From Chitinophagales bacterium (GTDB taxonomy: Bacteria; Bacteroidota; Bacteroidia; Chitinophagales; Saprospiraceae), in contig JAAFJN010000016.1 of assembly GCA_013298845.1 (NCBI GenBank), positions 1 to 64,000 of the forward strand: a DNA stretch of 64,000 bases, read 5' to 3'. The translations under genes were made by a program, and so were the position numbers. The stretch's first letter is position 1, and every line of letters starts with the position of its first letter. Of the stretch, positions 60,650 to 64,000 are shown one piece after another. The notes below the pieces were generated by a model. That model did not search any database and was not told where the DNA came from. It saw nothing but the letters and a program-made list of their open reading frames with translations.

Positions 60650-62656
60650 ATGCAACCAAAAACGATCCAGTTTCCGATCCGATACGTCCAACCCAAGTTG
60701 ATGATTCTCTTGGTGGGTGTTTTCCTTTTTTTTCGCCCCGCCGTTGCGCAGGTGCCATTTACTTGTGAAGACCAGTTTTTTCTGACTTTCACCACCGATA
60801 ATTCTGCTTCCCTCAACGAAGTAGTGATTGATCCGCAAACCAACGCCGTGTTTTTCCAAAGCATCAACAGCAACCTGTTGTATGGTGTGAATGCTGCGGG
60901 TTACCGCTCGGTCGACAATTACATATATTGTATTGACCCGGGCACCCGCAACCTGATCCGGCTCGATGCCAATGGTTCCGCGACGGTCCTGAAAGCGTTG
61001 CCATTGGATAATTTTACGGCATATTTTGCCGGTGACGTTACGCCCGATGGCAAATATTTGGTACTGATTGGTACGGTAAGTTTTTCCAACGGGGTGTCGT
61101 TTGCCAGTGAATTGGTAAAAGTGGACCTCGAAGACCCCAACTACGGTGTTACGACCATTGACATGAATACCAACGCCCAAATTCTTGATATTGCGTTCCA
61201 CCCTACCACCGAAGTATTGTACGGTTATGATTCCAACGCGCAGGAACTGGTGCGTATTAACATCAATACCGGTGCGGTATCGTCGCCGTTTCCTTCGCAA
61301 TCGGCCCCCGTCACCACCGGCGCGTTGTTTTTTGACGCTTACGGTAATCTGTTTGCCTACGGCAGCACGAGTGCTTTTGGCGACCAAAATCGGCTTTTTG
61401 AAATTAATCCCGAAACCGGAGCCGCAACTTTACTTATTTCGGGTCAACCTGCTTCGTCTTCCGATGGTTGTTCTTGCCCGTACACGGTAGAATTGCGCAA
61501 AACGGTGGAGCCGGAAACATCGGCACCTTGTTCGGATATTGAATACACTTTTGAATTTGTGAATACTTCGCGTCGCCCGCATTTGGGGATGCGTTTTGAA
61601 GATGTGTTGCCACCCGGTTTTACCTTTGTCAGCGTAAAAAGCAACCCTTTAAACGGCAATGTACTGAGTCAGGCGGGTGATGATTTTTTCTTGTTGGATA
61701 ATTTTAGTTTGCCCGAGGGGATTCACAAAATCACGATTGTGGTGAACACCGGCAATGTAGGCCCGGGGGTGTACGCCAACCAAGCCGTATTGTACAATTT
61801 GCCCTCTTCTTTGGGTGGAGAACGGTTATCCGATAACCCCAAAACGCTGATTAAAGGTGATAGTACGCGGGTAACAATTATTGGTTTGCCGCTCGATAAT
61901 GTGGATGTGGTAACGGCATTGTGCAATAATGTCCCCGAATTGGTGCTCGACGGATCGCAGTACGCGGGTACATTGGCCAATCAGGTCACCTACAAGTGGT
62001 CCGACGGCAGCAGCAATTCCACATTTACGGTGGATATGCCCGGCACGTACGACCTGACGTTGTATTTCGGTTGTGACTCTACCCGCGTTTCTTTTGATGT
62101 GGTCGCGTCGTCCATCAGCGTTGAACTGGCCCAAACGTATTTTACCATCGCCCTCGGTGACAGCATTATGCTGGAGGCAACGGCGACCAATACCGGGAAT
62201 TTTACCCAGTATCAGTGGAACAGCGAAGAATCGTCGTCTATTCGGTGCCTTACTTGCCCGGAAACCATTGCGCGGCCTTTTAACGACCAAATTTACACCA
62301 TGCAGGTAGAAAACGAATTGGGTTGTATTGATACCGTACAGGCGCGGGTAACGGTGCTCAAAGACCGGAATATTTATTTCCCAAATGTCTTTACCCCCGA
62401 TAGTGGTGACGAAAACAGCGCGTTTTACGGGTTCGGATCGCCGTTTACCACCACCAATTATTTTTCCATTTTCTCCCGGTGGGGCGAAAAACTCTACGAA
62501 ACCCGCGGTGCCTTGCTCAATGATATGTCGTTGGGCTGGGATGGTACGTACCGGGGCAAAGACATGCAACCCGGTGTTTATATCTGGATGGCAGAAGTAC
62601 TGTTTCTGGATGGAACCAAAGCCTTTTACACCGGCGATGTTACGTTGATTCGGTAG
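60650..62656 (+). CDS. Secreted protein with gliding-motility C-terminal domain (T9SS cargo)
   Basis: 668 residues. The signal peptide follows a 16-residue N-terminal extension (hydrophobic core LMILLVGVFLFFRPAVAQ), so a start at a later codon such as Met18 (60701) is possible. Residues about 40-275 look like a DUF6923-type propeller (YIYCIDPGTRNLIRLDANG, YGYDSNAQELVRININTG), then a DUF11-like domain about 285-400 (FEDVLPPGFTFVSVKS), one or two Ig-like SprB modules with ETIARPFNDQIYTM, and the type-B sorting domain (YFPNVFTPDSGDENSAFYGF, FSIFSRWGEKLYE, GTYRGKDMQPGVYIWMAEV). Secreted or surface-attached, function unknown. Confidence 0.87.
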   Translation: MQPKTIQFPIRYVQPKLMILLVGVFLFFRPAVAQVPFTCEDQFFLTFTTDNSASLNEVVIDPQTNAVFFQSINSNLLYGVNAAGYRSVDNYIYCIDPGTRNLIRLDANGSATVLKALPLDNFTAYFAGDVTPDGKYLVLIGTVSFSNGVSFASELVKVDLEDPNYGVTTIDMNTNAQILDIAFHPTTEVLYGYDSNAQELVRININTGAVSSPFPSQSAPVTTGALFFDAYGNLFAYGSTSAFGDQNRLFEINPETGAATLLISGQPASSSDGCSCPYTVELRKTVEPETSAPCSDIEYTFEFVNTSRRPHLGMRFEDVLPPGFTFVSVKSNPLNGNVLSQAGDDFFLLDNFSLPEGIHKITIVVNTGNVGPGVYANQAVLYNLPSSLGGERLSDNPKTLIKGDSTRVTIIGLPLDNVDVVTALCNNVPELVLDGSQYAGTLANQVTYKWSDGSSNSTFTVDMPGTYDLTLYFGCDSTRVSFDVVASSISVELAQTYFTIALGDSIMLEATATNTGNFTQYQWNSEESSSIRCLTCPETIARPFNDQIYTMQVENELGCIDTVQARVTVLKDRNIYFPNVFTPDSGDENSAFYGFGSPFTTTNYFSIFSRWGEKLYETRGALLNDMSLGWDGTYRGKDMQPGVYIWMAEVLFLDGTKAFYTGDVTLIR

Positions 62657-62664
62657 GTAACCCT

Positions 62665-62672
62665 TACCTTTG
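62665..62672 (+). promoter_or_regulatory. -7 box TACCTTTG of the E1 gene
   Basis: Exact TAnnTTTG, 9 nt behind the preceding stop; leader about 27 nt to the ATG at 62703. Confidence 0.6.
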
Positions 62673-62702
62673 CGCGCTTTTTCAAATAAAACTCATTTTT
62701 GT

Positions 62703-64000
62703 ATGTCCACCACCGCCAAATCAGCGATTAAATACAGTAAAAAAGGATTTGATAACGATACGCTCCTGCATTTGTACGAGCAATTAGCCAAGCCCCGCCT
62801 GATCGAAGAAAAAATGCTCAATCTGTTGCGCCAGGGCAAAATTTCCAAGTGGTTTAGTGGCATTGGCCAGGAAGCCATTGCCGTGGGCGCCGCCTGTGCA
62901 TTGCTTCCCGACGAAGTGATTTTTACCATGCACCGCAATTTGGGCGTGTTCACCGCGCGCGAAATGCCTCTTGATCGGATGTTTTGCCAATGGCAGGGCA
63001 AACGCCTCGGTTATACCAAAGCCCGCGACCGCTCCTTTCACTTTGGGGCAATGGAACACAGTATTGTGGGTATGATTTCGCATTTGGGACCACAATTGTC
63101 GTTGGCGGCCGGGGTAGCAATGGCCCACAAACTCCGTCAGGAAGGCCGCGTTTCACTGGCATTCACGGGCGAAGGCGCAACCAGTCAGGGCGAATTCCAC
63201 GAAGCACTCAACGTGGCTTCCGTGTGGAAATTACCCGTCATTTTTGTGATCGAAAACAACGGTTACGGCCTCTCCACCCGCCCGTCGGAGCAGTACGCCT
63301 GCAAAGACCTCGTGGACCGCGCCGTGGGATATGGCATGCGCTCGGCCAAAATTGACGGCAACAACATCCTCGAAGTGTACAATACCATTCGGAAAGTAGC
63401 CGCCGAAATGCGCGACAACCCGGAGCCTTTCCTGCTCGAATGCGTCACGTTCCGCATGCGCGGCCACGAAGAAGCCAGCGGTACCAAATACGTTCCGCAG
63501 GAACTCATGGACGAATGGGCTCAAAAAGATCCTTTGGAGAATTTTGAACGCTGGCTAATGAGCGAAGGCATTTTAACCGAAAATTACGCCGAAAACATTC
63601 GCAAAAAATACAAAACCGCCATTGCCGACGCGGTGGAAGTGATGTTTAACGAACCGGAACCCGTACCCGATACCGAAGAAGAACTCAACGATGTGTACGC
63701 ACCCCACGATGGCCGTGCCGTTGCGCCCACGGGTGCCGCGCGCGAATTGCGCTTCATTGACGCTATTTCCGAAGGGATGCGCATTTCCATGCAACGCCAC
63801 CCCGAATTGGTGCTCATGGGACAAGATATTGCCGATTACGGCGGCGTGTTTAAAATCACCCAAGGTTTTACCGATGAATTTGGCAAAGCCCGCGTGCGCA
63901 ATACGCCACTGTGCGAAAGTGCCATCGTGGGGATCAGCCTCGGCATGGCGTTAAAAGGAATGAAATCAATGGTAGAAATGCAGTTCGCCGATTTTGTGAC
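62703..64000 (+). CDS. Fused E1 alpha/beta subunit of a 2-oxoacid dehydrogenase complex, partial at its 3' end
   Basis: 432 codons from the ATG at 62703 to the window edge, no stop. Residues about 15-335 are the E1 alpha domain: the GIGQEAIAVGAA and TMHRNLGVFTARE segments, the TPP/Mg motif beginning GEGATSQGEFHEALN and closing with IENNGYGLSTRP, and CVTFRMRGHEEASG. From about 345 the beta (transketolase pyrimidine) domain begins, with RFIDAISEGMRISMQRHPEL and MGQDIADYGGVFK. Fusion of alpha and beta is known for branched-chain or pyruvate E1 in Bacteroidota; substrate choice cannot be settled from the visible part. The enzyme decarboxylates a 2-oxoacid with TPP and passes the acyl group to E2. 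Confidence 0.92.
   Translation, partial: MSTTAKSAIKYSKKGFDNDTLLHLYEQLAKPRLIEEKMLNLLRQGKISKWFSGIGQEAIAVGAACALLPDEVIFTMHRNLGVFTAREMPLDRMFCQWQGKRLGYTKARDRSFHFGAMEHSIVGMISHLGPQLSLAAGVAMAHKLRQEGRVSLAFTGEGATSQGEFHEALNVASVWKLPVIFVIENNGYGLSTRPSEQYACKDLVDRAVGYGMRSAKIDGNNILEVYNTIRKVAAEMRDNPEPFLLECVTFRMRGHEEASGTKYVPQELMDEWAQKDPLENFERWLMSEGILTENYAENIRKKYKTAIADAVEVMFNEPEPVPDTEEELNDVYAPHDGRAVAPTGAARELRFIDAISEGMRISMQRHPELVLMGQDIADYGGVFKITQGFTDEFGKARVRNTPLCESAIVGISLGMALKGMKSMVEMQFADFV

Overview
The window comes from a member of the Bacteroidota. The evidence is: T9SS/gliding-motility-type C-terminal sorting domains, TonB-dependent receptors with an N-terminal carboxypeptidase-like domain, a TonB-receptor/DUF4249 pair, DUF4293, DUF5777, start codons preceded by A-rich sequence rather than Shine-Dalgarno sites, and many promoters with the phylum-specific -7 box TAnnTTTG. 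Placement near Saprospiria/Chitinophagia is inference. Core genes are moderately GC-rich; the block at about 6.7-11.6 kb is visibly AT-rich.

Layout. 1-6.7 kb: a partial secreted ice-binding-like (DUF3494) protein with Ig-like repeats that runs off the left edge, a TonB receptor plus DUF4249 lipoprotein, a secreted beta-propeller protein and a Crp/Fnr regulator. 6.7-11.7 kb: an accessory block of five minus-strand genes (conserved hypothetical, PIN-like, coiled-coil membrane protein, duplicated-domain protein, HEPN ribonuclease-like) separated by imperfect palindromes. It is headed by a tRNA-like RNA that ends about 14 nt before the HEPN start codon and lies under a good consensus promoter. 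11.7-24 kb: an SDR oxidoreductase, RecN, a small cytochrome c, a four-HhH membrane-anchored protein, a 1490-residue T9SS cargo protein, HPPD and a trans-sulfuration enzyme. 24-33 kb: a di-heme peroxidase, two tandem PAP2/vanadium-haloperoxidase-like lipoproteins, DUF4293, a GH3-serine hydrolase fusion and Pcm. 33-40 kb: phosphohexomutase, TrmD, an outer-membrane barrel, NAD kinase, a TPR protein and NadD. 40-50 kb: a TonB receptor, a 1316-residue WG-repeat protein, a cytochrome/DUF5777/cytochrome operon and a cystathionine gamma-synthase/lyase. 50-64 kb: T9SS cargo proteins, an orphan Cas6, an HD-type hydrolase, a TonB receptor behind a DtxR-like operator, another T9SS cargo protein and a fused E1 alpha/beta ketoacid dehydrogenase that runs off the right edge.

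Themes. Envelope and secretion functions dominate (four TonB-linked or barrel systems and several T9SS cargo proteins). NAD supply (nadK, nadD) and periplasmic or surface c-type haems recur. The most unusual items are the tRNA-like RNA/HEPN pair and its accessory block, a lone Cas6 without an array, paralogous GAACATCGAAC-type repeat elements placed between convergent genes, a 168-bp MITE-like palindrome, and a set of promoters whose -7 box lies only 2-6 nt from the start codon, suggesting leaderless transcripts.
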